A stretch of 52,565 nt of DNA, from assembly GCA_964626065.1 (NCBI GenBank), contig CAZVDE010000009.1, positions 1 to 52,565 of the forward strand, written 5' to 3'. Both the position numbers and the translations under genes were made by a program. The notes under the pieces were generated by a model. It was not told the DNA's origin. It ran no database searches and saw only the letters and a program-made list of their open reading frames with translations. The stretch comes from UBA3910 sp964626065. Its GTDB lineage: Bacteria > Bacillota > Limnochordia > Darwinibacteriales > Darwinibacteriaceae. Below are positions 16,030-22,909 of the stretch, one piece after another (within the stretch, counting starts at the first letter, position 1; every line of letters starts with the position of its first letter).

Positions 16030-17535
16030 CTAACTTGCATCGCCACTTCCCTCTAGGTGGGCGCGCAGTTCCTCGCCCGAGAGGCTTTCGGCCTGCAAAA
16101 GCCGGTGGGCAACGCGCTTGATTACAGCGGTCCGCCGGCCAAGCCGTGTCTCCACCCTCTGCTCCGCAGCCTTGATAATCTCAGTCACCGTTTCATGCAG
16201 CCGATCGCCGGGCAAGTGCCCACCCACGATGCCTAAAGGCGATAGGCCCGCAAAAACCATTTTTTCGGCCAATTCGGTAGCCTTTTCGATATCGCCCTGA
16301 GCGCCTGTGGAACGCTGCCCCAAAATCAACTCTTCACTGACTGCCCCGGCAACACACACCTCTATCGCCTGTGACAGCTCCTCTTTGGTGTACAAATATT
16401 GATCGTCCTCCGGATTCTGCCTAATGTAGCCCAGCGCATTGCTGCGCGGTGTGATCGTCACCGATGCCACCGACCCGGGGCGCACAAACTCACTTACTAG
16501 CGCGTGGCCCACTTCATGATATGCCACCCGTTCCAATTCTTCCCGCCGAGGGGTGCGGTTTGATTTTTCACCGAGCATTACTTTCTCCACAGCCTCGCGC
16601 AGATCCCCCTCGGAAATTGTTTTTTGCCCCCCGCGCAGAGCATTAATGGCCGCCTCGTTCAAGAGGCTCTCTAAATGTGCCCCCGAAAAACCATACGTCT
16701 CCGCAGCCACCTGTTCTAAATCAACCTCAGGTGCCAGCGGCTTATTTTTCGCGTGGATTTTTAGAATATGCAGCCTTCCTTTTTTATCCGGCAGATCGAC
16801 ACGCACAATGCGGTCAAAGCGCCCGGGCCTGAGTAAAGCGGGATCGAGCAGATCACTGCGATTGGTGGCGCCCACCAGTAAAACGCGAATTGAGTATTCG
16901 CTTTCTACCCCGTCAATTTGCGCCAACAGCTCGTTCAATGTCTGATCGTACTCCAGATGGCTGTGGTTTTGACCCCTTTTGGCGCCCAAAACATCAATTT
17001 CGTCAATAAAGATGATGGCGCTGCTTTTACCCCGCTGCTCCGCCGAGGACCGCGCCTGTTTGAAAAGCTGACGGACACGACTGGCACCAACACCGGCATA
17101 CATTTGTACAAACTGCGAACCGGAGGCAGAGACGAAAACAGAATCTGTATAATTTGCGGCCGCCTTGGCCATGAGCGTCTTGCCCGTGCCCGGGGGTCCC
17201 GCCAACAAAACTCCCTTAATGGGCCTGATACCCAACTGAGCTAGTTTGTCGCTCTCTTTTAAGAATAAAAGCGCCTCCAAAAACTCGCGCTTGGCCATCT
17301 CCTGCCCGCCAATATCGGCAAACGTGACCGGGGCAATTTTGCTGTCCTCAGCCGCGGCCACCCCGGCAAAACTAAAGCGGGACTGCCACGGGCCCTGCCG
17401 GCTCAAAAGAATTCCCGCCAAGACCACAAGGCTCACGGGCAGCACAAGAACTGTCAAGTCAACTCCAGATAGAAAGGCAAGGACTATTAAAGCTGCTCCC
17501 GCACCAACGATGATCTCCCGCAGCCATTTACCCAC
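16030..17535 (-). CDS. FtsH-like membrane AAA+ metalloprotease without extracytoplasmic domain
   Basis: 501-residue AAA+/M41 protease. Two membrane segments (about 7-22 and 28-45) are joined by only a few residues, so the usual outer domain of FtsH (about 70 residues) is absent. Then: Walker A GPPGTGKT (113-120), pore loop FVQMYAGVGAS, Walker B IIFIDEID, second region of homology PALLRPGRFDR, zinc site HEVGH (340-344) and the third ligand D415 in GAQGDIEKAT. All catalytic residues are intact. It is probably a specialised paralogue rather than the housekeeping FtsH. The GTG start overlaps the preceding small gene by 8 bases, pointing to joint function. Confidence 0.88.
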   Translation of the reverse strand: MGKWLREIIVGAGAALIVLAFLSGVDLTVLVLPVSLVVLAGILLSRQGPWQSRFSFAGVAAAEDSKIAPVTFADIGGQEMAKREFLEALLFLKESDKLAQLGIRPIKGVLLAGPPGTGKTLMAKAAANYTDSVFVSASGSQFVQMYAGVGASRVRQLFKQARSSAEQRGKSSAIIFIDEIDVLGAKRGQNHSHLEYDQTLNELLAQIDGVESEYSIRVLLVGATNRSDLLDPALLRPGRFDRIVRVDLPDKKGRLHILKIHAKNKPLAPEVDLEQVAAETYGFSGAHLESLLNEAAINALRGGQKTISEGDLREAVEKVMLGEKSNRTPRREELERVAYHEVGHALVSEFVRPGSVASVTITPRSNALGYIRQNPEDDQYLYTKEELSQAIEVCVAGAVSEELILGQRSTGAQGDIEKATELAEKMVFAGLSPLGIVGGHLPGDRLHETVTEIIKAAEQRVETRLGRRTAVIKRVAHRLLQAESLSGEELRAHLEGSGDAS

Positions 17536-18097
17536 TACCGGCCACCCCCCCAGTCTCCAAAATTAAAATACGCCCCTCAGCGGCACCCCTAGCAATTGCC
17601 CTGTGCAGTGTGTGCCCGCCTTTGGCAAGCCTCAAATAGATGTATTGCCTATCCAAAGAAAGCTCCCAAACGCTATTTTCCGATTCTGCCAAATTTCGAA
17701 CGCGCTCTTCTAAAAGGGAAAACTCACCGGTCATGACCGCTTCTTCCGCCGCCAGCCGAATTTTAGCAAACAACCCAAGCAGGCCGGGATCGGCCGTATC
17801 AATCAACTCCACCGTATAAACCCCCGCCGAGTCGCCAAGCACCCGGCGCACCTGCTCTAAGGTGACGCCCAGTGCAACCTCATCGTTTAGCTCCAGGCGG
17901 ACCAATATGCCCGCTTGTTCCGGGCCTTTCCCTCTGCTCAGTTCTACACCGCTTACTCCGGGCAGCTGTTCCAACCGCAAATTTAAAGGGGTGAGTACCC
18001 GATTTTGCAGATAGAAATATCTTATGCCCAGCCCGAAGCCGATGATCAAGAAAAATATTACAAGAGCCGTTTTAACTTGAAAACCGCGCAAGTTCAT
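17528..18097 (-). CDS. Single-pass membrane protein, partner gene of the FtsH-like protease
   Basis: 189-residue protein that I do not recognise. One N-terminal membrane segment (about 11-29), then a soluble domain with alternating strands and helices (residues about 35-185), giving N-in, C-out topology. No signal-peptidase or catalytic motif. ATG at 18097 follows AAGGAGC; the frame extends further upstream without a ribosome site. Its last 8 bases overlap the FtsH-like gene. It could supply an outer domain the protease lacks, or be an adaptor or substrate; this is inference from gene order. Confidence 0.75.
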   Translation of the reverse strand: MNLRGFQVKTALVIFFLIIGFGLGIRYFYLQNRVLTPLNLRLEQLPGVSGVELSRGKGPEQAGILVRLELNDEVALGVTLEQVRRVLGDSAGVYTVELIDTADPGLLGLFAKIRLAAEEAVMTGEFSLLEERVRNLAESENSVWELSLDRQYIYLRLAKGGHTLHRAIARGAAEGRILILETGGVAGSG

Positions 18098-18142
18098 TCT
18101 ATGCTCCTTACTAACGTTTGTTTGTATCACCGCTATAAAAAG

Positions 18143-18175
18143 GTCAGTAAAGTAATACTGACACAAATTATTATA
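18143..18175 (-). promoter_or_regulatory. Promoter-like -10 with inverted repeat at the start site
   Basis: Minus-strand TGATATAAT carries an extended -10 (TATAAT at 18170-18175). Directly downstream lies a perfect inverted repeat GTCAGTA / TACTGAC (18143-18162), then CTTTTTATA. It could be an operator over the start of the small-gene/FtsH-like transcript, or the terminator of pgsA. The -35 region is poor. Confidence 0.4.
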
Positions 18176-18180
18176 TCACA

Positions 18181-18702
18181 TTATTCCATTGAACTTTTTA
18201 GAACATCCTGGGCTTTGAGGAAATAATCTACACCGCTGATAACCGTAATGACGATGGCCACATTCATCACAAGCCCGGCCCAGGAAATACCTAAAATATA
18301 CGCCATCACGGCCACAATCTGGGAGACCGTTTTGAATTTACCCCAGGGAGAAGCGGGCATTACCCTGCCCTCCGCGGCCGCCAGGATGCGCAGGCCCGAA
18401 ACGGCAAATTCGCGGGCGATAATGATTAAAGCGATCCACGTACTAATATAATCCAGCTCGACTAAACAGAGTAGTGCGGAGGTGATCAGTAATTTATCAG
18501 CAATGGGATCAATCAACTGCCCAAACCGCGTCACCTCTTTGCGCACCCGGGCCAAATAGCCATCTAATGCATCGCTCAATGCAGCTAAAAGAAATACAAA
18601 GCCCGCGGGAATATTGACTTCCGCCGGAAACTGCAGCGATAAAAAAACAAAAATTGGGATCAATAAGATACGAATTAAGGTCACCATATTAGGCAAATTC
18701 AT
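18181..18702 (-). CDS. pgsA: CDP-diacylglycerol-glycerol-3-phosphate 3-phosphatidyltransferase
   Basis: 173-residue membrane enzyme making phosphatidylglycerol phosphate, the first committed step to phosphatidylglycerol. The CDP-alcohol phosphotransferase signature is complete: SDALDGYLARVRKEVTRFG followed by QLIDPIADKL. It begins NLPNMVTLIRILLIPIF, typical of PgsA, and has about five membrane segments. It overlaps rimO by four bases (ATGA). The order rimO-pgsA-(...)-cinA-recA follows the common Firmicutes arrangement, with extra genes inserted. Confidence 0.93.
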   Translation of the reverse strand: MNLPNMVTLIRILLIPIFVFLSLQFPAEVNIPAGFVFLLAALSDALDGYLARVRKEVTRFGQLIDPIADKLLITSALLCLVELDYISTWIALIIIAREFAVSGLRILAAAEGRVMPASPWGKFKTVSQIVAVMAYILGISWAGLVMNVAIVITVISGVDYFLKAQDVLKSSME

Positions 18703-20018
18703 ACTTCAACCACCTCTCCAACTAAATCATAGGGATGTGCCTCGATGATCCGCGCCGTGACGATCTTACCCGGCCGCTGATCGTTGCGCCCTAGATATAC
18801 AACGCCATCCACATCGGGTGCCTGCCCGCGATGGCGCCCAATCAGCACCAAATCGGATTCTTCCGAATAGGATTCCAGTAAAACGGGTAATTGCTTACCA
18901 AGCAGGACCTCGTTCAGTTCCAGCGAAATCCGCCTCTGTACATCCATCGCACGTCGGTAACGTTCCTTCTTGACGCGCTGCGGCACCTGTTTGGGCAGGT
19001 TGTAAGCGGCGGAGTTTTCTTCCCGTGAATATTCAAAAATACCCACATGATCCAGGCGCTGCTGCTCCAAAAAACTGAGCAGCTGGTCGAAATGCTCCTC
19101 TGTTTCACCCGGGAAGCCCACAATGAACGAACTGCGAATCACCACACCGGGGATCAGCGTTCTGATTTTTTCAATCAGCCGGCCGAATGAGTCCATATTG
19201 CCGGGGCGTTTCATGGCCTGCAAAATAGGGGCTGAGACATGCTGCAAAGGCAGGTCAACATACTTGACCACATTGGGAGTTGCGGCAATCAATTCCAATA
19301 ATTCGGTGCTGATAAAGGCAGGATGCGTGTACAGCAGCCGGATCCACGGTATATCCAGCTTTGCTAAATCGCCAAGCAATTCCACGATGGAGGTGCCCGC
19401 GGCGCGTCCGTAGGCGGTAGTATCCTGCGCGATAACGGTCAACTCCTGCACCCCCGCCGCCGCCAATTGGCCCGCTTCCTCCATTAAAACACGGGGCGAA
19501 CGGCTTCTGTACCTTCCCCTGATTTTCGGGATAACACAAAAAGCACAGGCATGGCTGCAGCCTTCCGCAATTTTCAGATAAGCCAGATGCGGCCCGGCGC
19601 TCAGCAACCGGGGGAATACCCGGTCGTAGTCAAAAAGGTTATCGCTGCGCCTAATGGCCCGCTCGTGGCGGCCGAGCCCGGCAATTACTTCGTTAAGCGA
19701 GTCGAGTTCGTTCACGCCCAATAAAGCATCAATTTCGGGCAGTTCCGTCCACAATTCCTGCGCATAACGCTGCGAGAGGCAGCCCATCACAATCAAACCT
19801 CTGCAGCGGCCCTTTTCTTTATACTGCGCCATCTCTAAGATAGCGCCGATAGACTCTTCTTTCGCCGCTTCAATAAATCCGCATGTATTGACAATAATGA
19901 TTTCCGCCCGCGAAGGATCGCTTACAATTGTATGTCCTTCCTTACTTAATATGCCTAGGGCGATTTCGCTGTCAACCAGGTTTTTTGCACATCCTAAAGA
20001 AACAATACCAATCTTCAT
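18699..20018 (-). CDS. rimO: Ribosomal protein uS12 methylthiotransferase RimO
   Basis: 439-residue radical-SAM methylthiotransferase. The N-terminal UPF0004 domain (KIGIVSLGCAKNLVDSE, VNTCGFIEAAKEESI, VMGCLSQRY) carries the auxiliary-cluster cysteines. The radical SAM motif CSHACAFC follows near residue 150, and a TRAM domain closes the protein. SLGCAKNLVDSE separates RimO from MiaB. ATG at 20018 follows AGGAG; the longer frame upstream lacks a ribosome site and would cover the divergent atp leader. Confidence 0.93.
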   Translation of the reverse strand: MKIGIVSLGCAKNLVDSEIALGILSKEGHTIVSDPSRAEIIIVNTCGFIEAAKEESIGAILEMAQYKEKGRCRGLIVMGCLSQRYAQELWTELPEIDALLGVNELDSLNEVIAGLGRHERAIRRSDNLFDYDRVFPRLLSAGPHLAYLKIAEGCSHACAFCVIPKIRGRYRSRSPRVLMEEAGQLAAAGVQELTVIAQDTTAYGRAAGTSIVELLGDLAKLDIPWIRLLYTHPAFISTELLELIAATPNVVKYVDLPLQHVSAPILQAMKRPGNMDSFGRLIEKIRTLIPGVVIRSSFIVGFPGETEEHFDQLLSFLEQQRLDHVGIFEYSREENSAAYNLPKQVPQRVKKERYRRAMDVQRRISLELNEVLLGKQLPVLLESYSEESDLVLIGRHRGQAPDVDGVVYLGRNDQRPGKIVTARIIEAHPYDLVGEVVEV

Positions 20019-20121
20019 CTGCTGCTGCTCCTGTCGTACAATATTCCCCTTTTCAGTTTCTCTACCAAGGTGGGCTTTCCTGCCTAAAGGCCGAAATACC
20101 GCCTGGGCAAGGAGGAAATTT

Positions 20122-20175
20122 ATGGCCAATGTGGAACCATTTTTAAGAGACAGGCGAAAGTGGAGAATCAAATGA
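20122..20175 (+). CDS. Possible 17-residue leader peptide upstream of atpZ
   Basis: Seventeen codons (MANVEPFLRDRRKWRIK) begin at an ATG with an excellent ribosome site, AAGGAGG and six bases. The stop TGA overlaps the chosen atpZ ATG by the classic ATGA four-base junction. The peptide is strongly basic at its C-terminus. The site is stronger than that of atpZ (GTGGAG), so translation of this ORF probably feeds atpZ by coupling. Whether the peptide itself has a job cannot be told. Confidence 0.5.
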   Translation: MANVEPFLRDRRKWRIK

Positions 20176-20399
20176 AGGATAGTTGGAAATATATTGCTTT
20201 AATAACACAGATTGGCTTAACTATTGCCTTTACCATTTTCCTTTTCACTATTCTAGGGGTATACTTAGATCGATTGCTGAACACAAAGGTGGTTTTTACA
20301 CTTATTTTTCTGCTCGTGGGTTGTTTTGGCGGCATTTGGACCGCTTATCAACGGCTAACGAAAACCACGCCCAAGAATTCGGGGAAAAACAATGTTTGA
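20172..20399 (+). CDS. atpZ: AtpZ/AtpI family F-ATPase accessory protein
   Basis: 75-residue protein with two membrane segments (about 8-30 and 36-58), typical of the small AtpZ/AtpI-type proteins that open Firmicutes atp operons and have been linked to c-ring assembly or Mg2+/Ca2+ transport. LGVYLDRLLNTK between the segments is the family motif. ATG at 20172 is preferred over the GTG four codons earlier because the GTGGAG there serves as ribosome site. It overlaps the next gene by 8 bases. Confidence 0.78.
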   Translation: MKDSWKYIALITQIGLTIAFTIFLFTILGVYLDRLLNTKVVFTLIFLLVGCFGGIWTAYQRLTKTTPKNSGKNNV

Positions 20400-20769
20400 C
20401 GAACTAGACGTGCTGCGCACCACCTTAATTTTAACTGTCTTGTTTTTTTTGGCAGGCCTGCCATTTCAACTATCCATTGCCATGGGGTTTTTACTGGGAG
20501 GGTTGATCGGCTTTTTGGCCTTCCGCCTATTGATTATAGATGCACGCAATCTACTGAATATTTCTGCCCGAGGCTTAATTAACGGTAAAGAAGCAAGCCG
20601 GCGCCAGCGGCGTCATTTTTTAAAGCGCTGCTCTTTGTATGCGGCAACCATCGCGGCTTCTCTGCTCAGCCCCCATTTGAGTTTTGCCGCCACCTTTGCG
20701 GGGCTGCTTCTGCCTCGATTAGCTATTATATGTCACCTACTTCTAGGGAGGGTTAGGCGTGGAACCTAA
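20392..20769 (+). CDS. atpI: ATP synthase subunit I
   Basis: 125-residue membrane protein with about four hydrophobic segments. It occupies the usual place of AtpI (PF03899-like), the c-ring assembly factor, directly before atpB; the sequence is poorly conserved, as normal for this family. It overlaps atpZ by 8 bases and atpB by 11, so all three are translationally coupled. Confidence 0.75.
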   Translation: MFDELDVLRTTLILTVLFFLAGLPFQLSIAMGFLLGGLIGFLAFRLLIIDARNLLNISARGLINGKEASRRQRRHFLKRCSLYAATIAASLLSPHLSFAATFAGLLLPRLAIICHLLLGRVRRGT

Positions 20770-21403
20770 TATTGTTTTTCACATCTATTCATTTCCGGTA
20801 AGTGAAACTGTCTTTTTCACCTGGTTGATTATGGCTTTTTTAGCAATTGCCAGTTTTCTTCTGACCCGGAATCTAGAAAAAATCCCTAAAGGCGCTCAGC
20901 ATTTCTTGGAAATTGCTGTGGATGGCATCGAAAACATGGTTGCAAACGATCTAGGGCCGGAAGGCAAGGTCTTCGTGCCTCTTATTTTAACGGTGGCCCT
21001 ATTTGTGGGTTTAGCCAACCTGATTGGTGTCATTCCCAGAGCCTTCTCCCCCACCGAGGATCTTAGTACTACCCTGGCCTTAGCACTGATCGTGTTTGTG
21101 GTAGGGCACGTGGGTGCCATTGTCAAAAATGGCTTTTGGCCCTGGCTGAAGGGATTTTTTGAACCATATTGGTTTTTGTTTCCCATCAATCTAGTAGGGG
21201 AAATTTCCCAGGTCCTCTCGCACTCCTTTCGTCTTTACGGAAATATCTTTGCAGGCAGCATCTTATTAAGTGTTGTCTATATGCTGCTGCCTTACGTCTT
21301 TCCGGCCTTTCTTTTAGCTTGGTTTGGCGTATTTATGGGTGCAATTCAAACAGCTGTATTCACAATGCTGGCCATCGCTTACATTCATATGAAGGTGAAC
21401 TAG
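20759..21403 (+). CDS. atpB: ATP synthase F0 subunit a
   Basis: 214-residue subunit a of the membrane sector, with about five or six membrane segments. The essential stator arginine is R158 in SHSFRLYGNIFAG, and the conserved helix GAIQTAVFTMLAIAYI (Q197) ends the protein. GTG at 20759 follows GGGAGGG. It is shorter than the E. coli protein (271) but normal for clostridia. It would form the ion half-channels facing the c ring encoded next. Confidence 0.93.
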   Translation: MEPNIVFHIYSFPVSETVFFTWLIMAFLAIASFLLTRNLEKIPKGAQHFLEIAVDGIENMVANDLGPEGKVFVPLILTVALFVGLANLIGVIPRAFSPTEDLSTTLALALIVFVVGHVGAIVKNGFWPWLKGFFEPYWFLFPINLVGEISQVLSHSFRLYGNIFAGSILLSVVYMLLPYVFPAFLLAWFGVFMGAIQTAVFTMLAIAYIHMKVN

Positions 21404-21434
21404 CCGGCTGAACACGGGAAAGGAGGGAAATGTC

Positions 21435-21710
21435 ATGATGGAAATCGCAATTATTATTGCTGCCATAGCGCTTGGTTCCGGTGTGGCCCTTCTGGCCGGC
21501 GGACTAGTGGGCATCGCGGAGGGCTATGTAGCGGGTAAGGCGGTGGAGGCTATTGCCCGCCAGCCGGAAATGGAAGGCCCCATTCGTACCACAATGATCC
21601 TAGGCCAGGCCATTTCCGAATCGGGTGCAATCTATTCTTTGGCTGTTGTTCTGCTTTTAATCATTACGGTTGTACTGCCGTTAACGCAGCGGCTGCTGGA
21701 ACTCCTATAA
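21435..21710 (+). CDS. atpE: ATP synthase F0 subunit c (two-carboxylate, Na+-type ion site)
   Basis: 91-residue rotor-ring protein with two membrane helices and the polar loop ARQPE. The ion-binding helix reads GQAISESGAIYSL: E62, S63 and Y67 line up with E65, S66 and Y70 of the Na+-binding Ilyobacter tartaricus c subunit. In helix 1, GIAEGYVAGK places E29 where Ilyobacter has Q32, giving the two-carboxylate arrangement described for Fusobacterium nucleatum. Na+ coupling is therefore likely; this is inferred by alignment from memory. An intact ribosome site AAAGGAGGG precedes the ATG. Confidence 0.93.
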   Translation: MMEIAIIIAAIALGSGVALLAGGLVGIAEGYVAGKAVEAIARQPEMEGPIRTTMILGQAISESGAIYSLAVVLLLIITVVLPLTQRLLELL

Positions 21711-21716
21711 AACTTA

Positions 21717-21738
21717 GGGGTGCGGCGGCACCCCTTTT
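21717..21738 (+). terminator. Hairpin between atpE and atpF
   Basis: GGGGTGC / GCACCCC stem (seven perfect pairs, loop GGCG) followed directly by TTTT, six bases after the atpE stop. It would act as a partial terminator or as a 3' stabiliser of atpE mRNA, raising c-subunit output over its neighbours. Confidence 0.6.
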
Positions 21739-21778
21739 AACTGCCATTTTCATTTTTGTTTGTAGAGGGTGACTGTCA

Positions 21779-22276
21779 TTGATTAACCAAGCAGATCTGA
21801 TAGCTCAGATCGTCAACTTTATCATTTTGATGGGCCTGCTCTATTGGCTTCTTTATAAACCGGTGCGTGCCTTCATGGATCAGCGCACACAAAACATAGC
21901 AGAGCAGATTAGGTCCGCTGAGGAAAACCGGGCTGCCGCTGAGGCCTTACGCAGCGAATTGGAGAAACAGACGAGAGAAAGCCGCAAACAGGCACGGCAG
22001 TTTCTAGACGAAGCGGCGAAAAAGGCGGAGGCGCTGCAGAGCGAGATGCTCGCCCAAGCGAGAAAAGAGGCGGAAGGCGTTGTAACCAGGGCTCAGGAAA
22101 TAGCCAAGTTGGAGACGGAAAAAGCGTGGGCAGAGCTTAAAACAGAGGTGGGCGAGCTCTCCTTACTGCTCGCTTCCAAAATTGTCAGCGACTCCTTGGA
22201 TCCCGAACAACATCAATACCTGATAGATGAGGCACTGCTGCAGCTTGATTCGGCCGCGAAAGGGGATGTCCCATGA
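21779..22276 (+). CDS. atpF: ATP synthase F0 subunit b
   Basis: 165-residue peripheral stalk subunit. One N-terminal membrane segment (about 8-25) is followed by a long charged coiled coil (EEQIRSAEENRAAAEALRSE region). TTG at 21779 after GAGGGTGA is the only well-placed start. The stop overlaps the atpH ATG by four bases (ATGA). Confidence 0.9.
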   Translation: MINQADLIAQIVNFIILMGLLYWLLYKPVRAFMDQRTQNIAEQIRSAEENRAAAEALRSELEKQTRESRKQARQFLDEAAKKAEALQSEMLAQARKEAEGVVTRAQEIAKLETEKAWAELKTEVGELSLLLASKIVSDSLDPEQHQYLIDEALLQLDSAAKGDVP

Positions 22277-22803
22277 GCCCCCGATCAAATCCGCAGATTG
22301 CCCGGCGCTACGCCGAAGCCTTATTTTCAGTAGTGGCCGAGTCCGACCAGACCGCTATTTTAGCGGAGTTCAGCCAACTGCTGCTTGTTTTGGCCGAACC
22401 GGACATTAAAAGGGTGTTCGCCCACCCCCGCACCACAAACCGGCGCAAAAGTGAACTGCTAAGCCTAATAGGATTGTCCAAACCTCTGGAGCATTTTATC
22501 CTGCTTGTGGTGGAAAAATCGCGGCAAGATTTTCTGCCGCGGATCAAAGACGAATACGAAAAACTTGTGCTGCATGCACAGGGAACGGCCAAGGCGGTGG
22601 TGATTACCGCGGTACCTCTCCAAGAAGCAACAGCCGCCGAATTACAGCAGCGCTTAGAAAAACGCTCCGGCAAAAAGGTGATCCTGCAGGAAACGATCGA
22701 TCCGAAAATTGGCGGCGGCCTTGTCATTAAGATGGAAGGCGAAGTAATTGACGGCAGTGTCACCCATATGCTGAGACAGTTTCGCCGCAGCCTTCTGCAG
22801 TAA
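22273..22803 (+). CDS. atpH: ATP synthase F1 subunit delta
   Basis: 176-residue stalk subunit joining F1 to b. Family features: PQIARRYAEALFSVV at the N-terminus, FAHPRTTNRRKSELL in the middle and DPKIGGGLVIKMEGEVIDGSV at the C-terminus. It is complete. Normally atpA follows at once; here the operon stops, and a palindromic terminator and the convergent peptide-transporter gene follow. Confidence 0.93.
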   Translation: MSPRSNPQIARRYAEALFSVVAESDQTAILAEFSQLLLVLAEPDIKRVFAHPRTTNRRKSELLSLIGLSKPLEHFILLVVEKSRQDFLPRIKDEYEKLVLHAQGTAKAVVITAVPLQEATAAELQQRLEKRSGKKVILQETIDPKIGGGLVIKMEGEVIDGSVTHMLRQFRRSLLQ

Positions 22804-22847
22804 AAGGAACGATACCGCCGCAGACAGCATTATATATCCACATGAAA

Positions 22848-22879
22848 ATAGGCATCCCCGCGGGGATGCCTATCTTTTT
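22848..22879 (+). terminator. Perfect palindromic terminator after atpH
   Basis: A 26-base perfect palindrome (ATAGGCATCCCCG and its complement) is followed by CTTTTT on the plus strand and TTTT on the minus strand. It can end both the atp transcript and the convergent binding-protein gene. Confidence 0.85.
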
Positions 22880-22909
22880 GCTTGCTACAGCTTTACAGCT
22901 CGAACTTAT

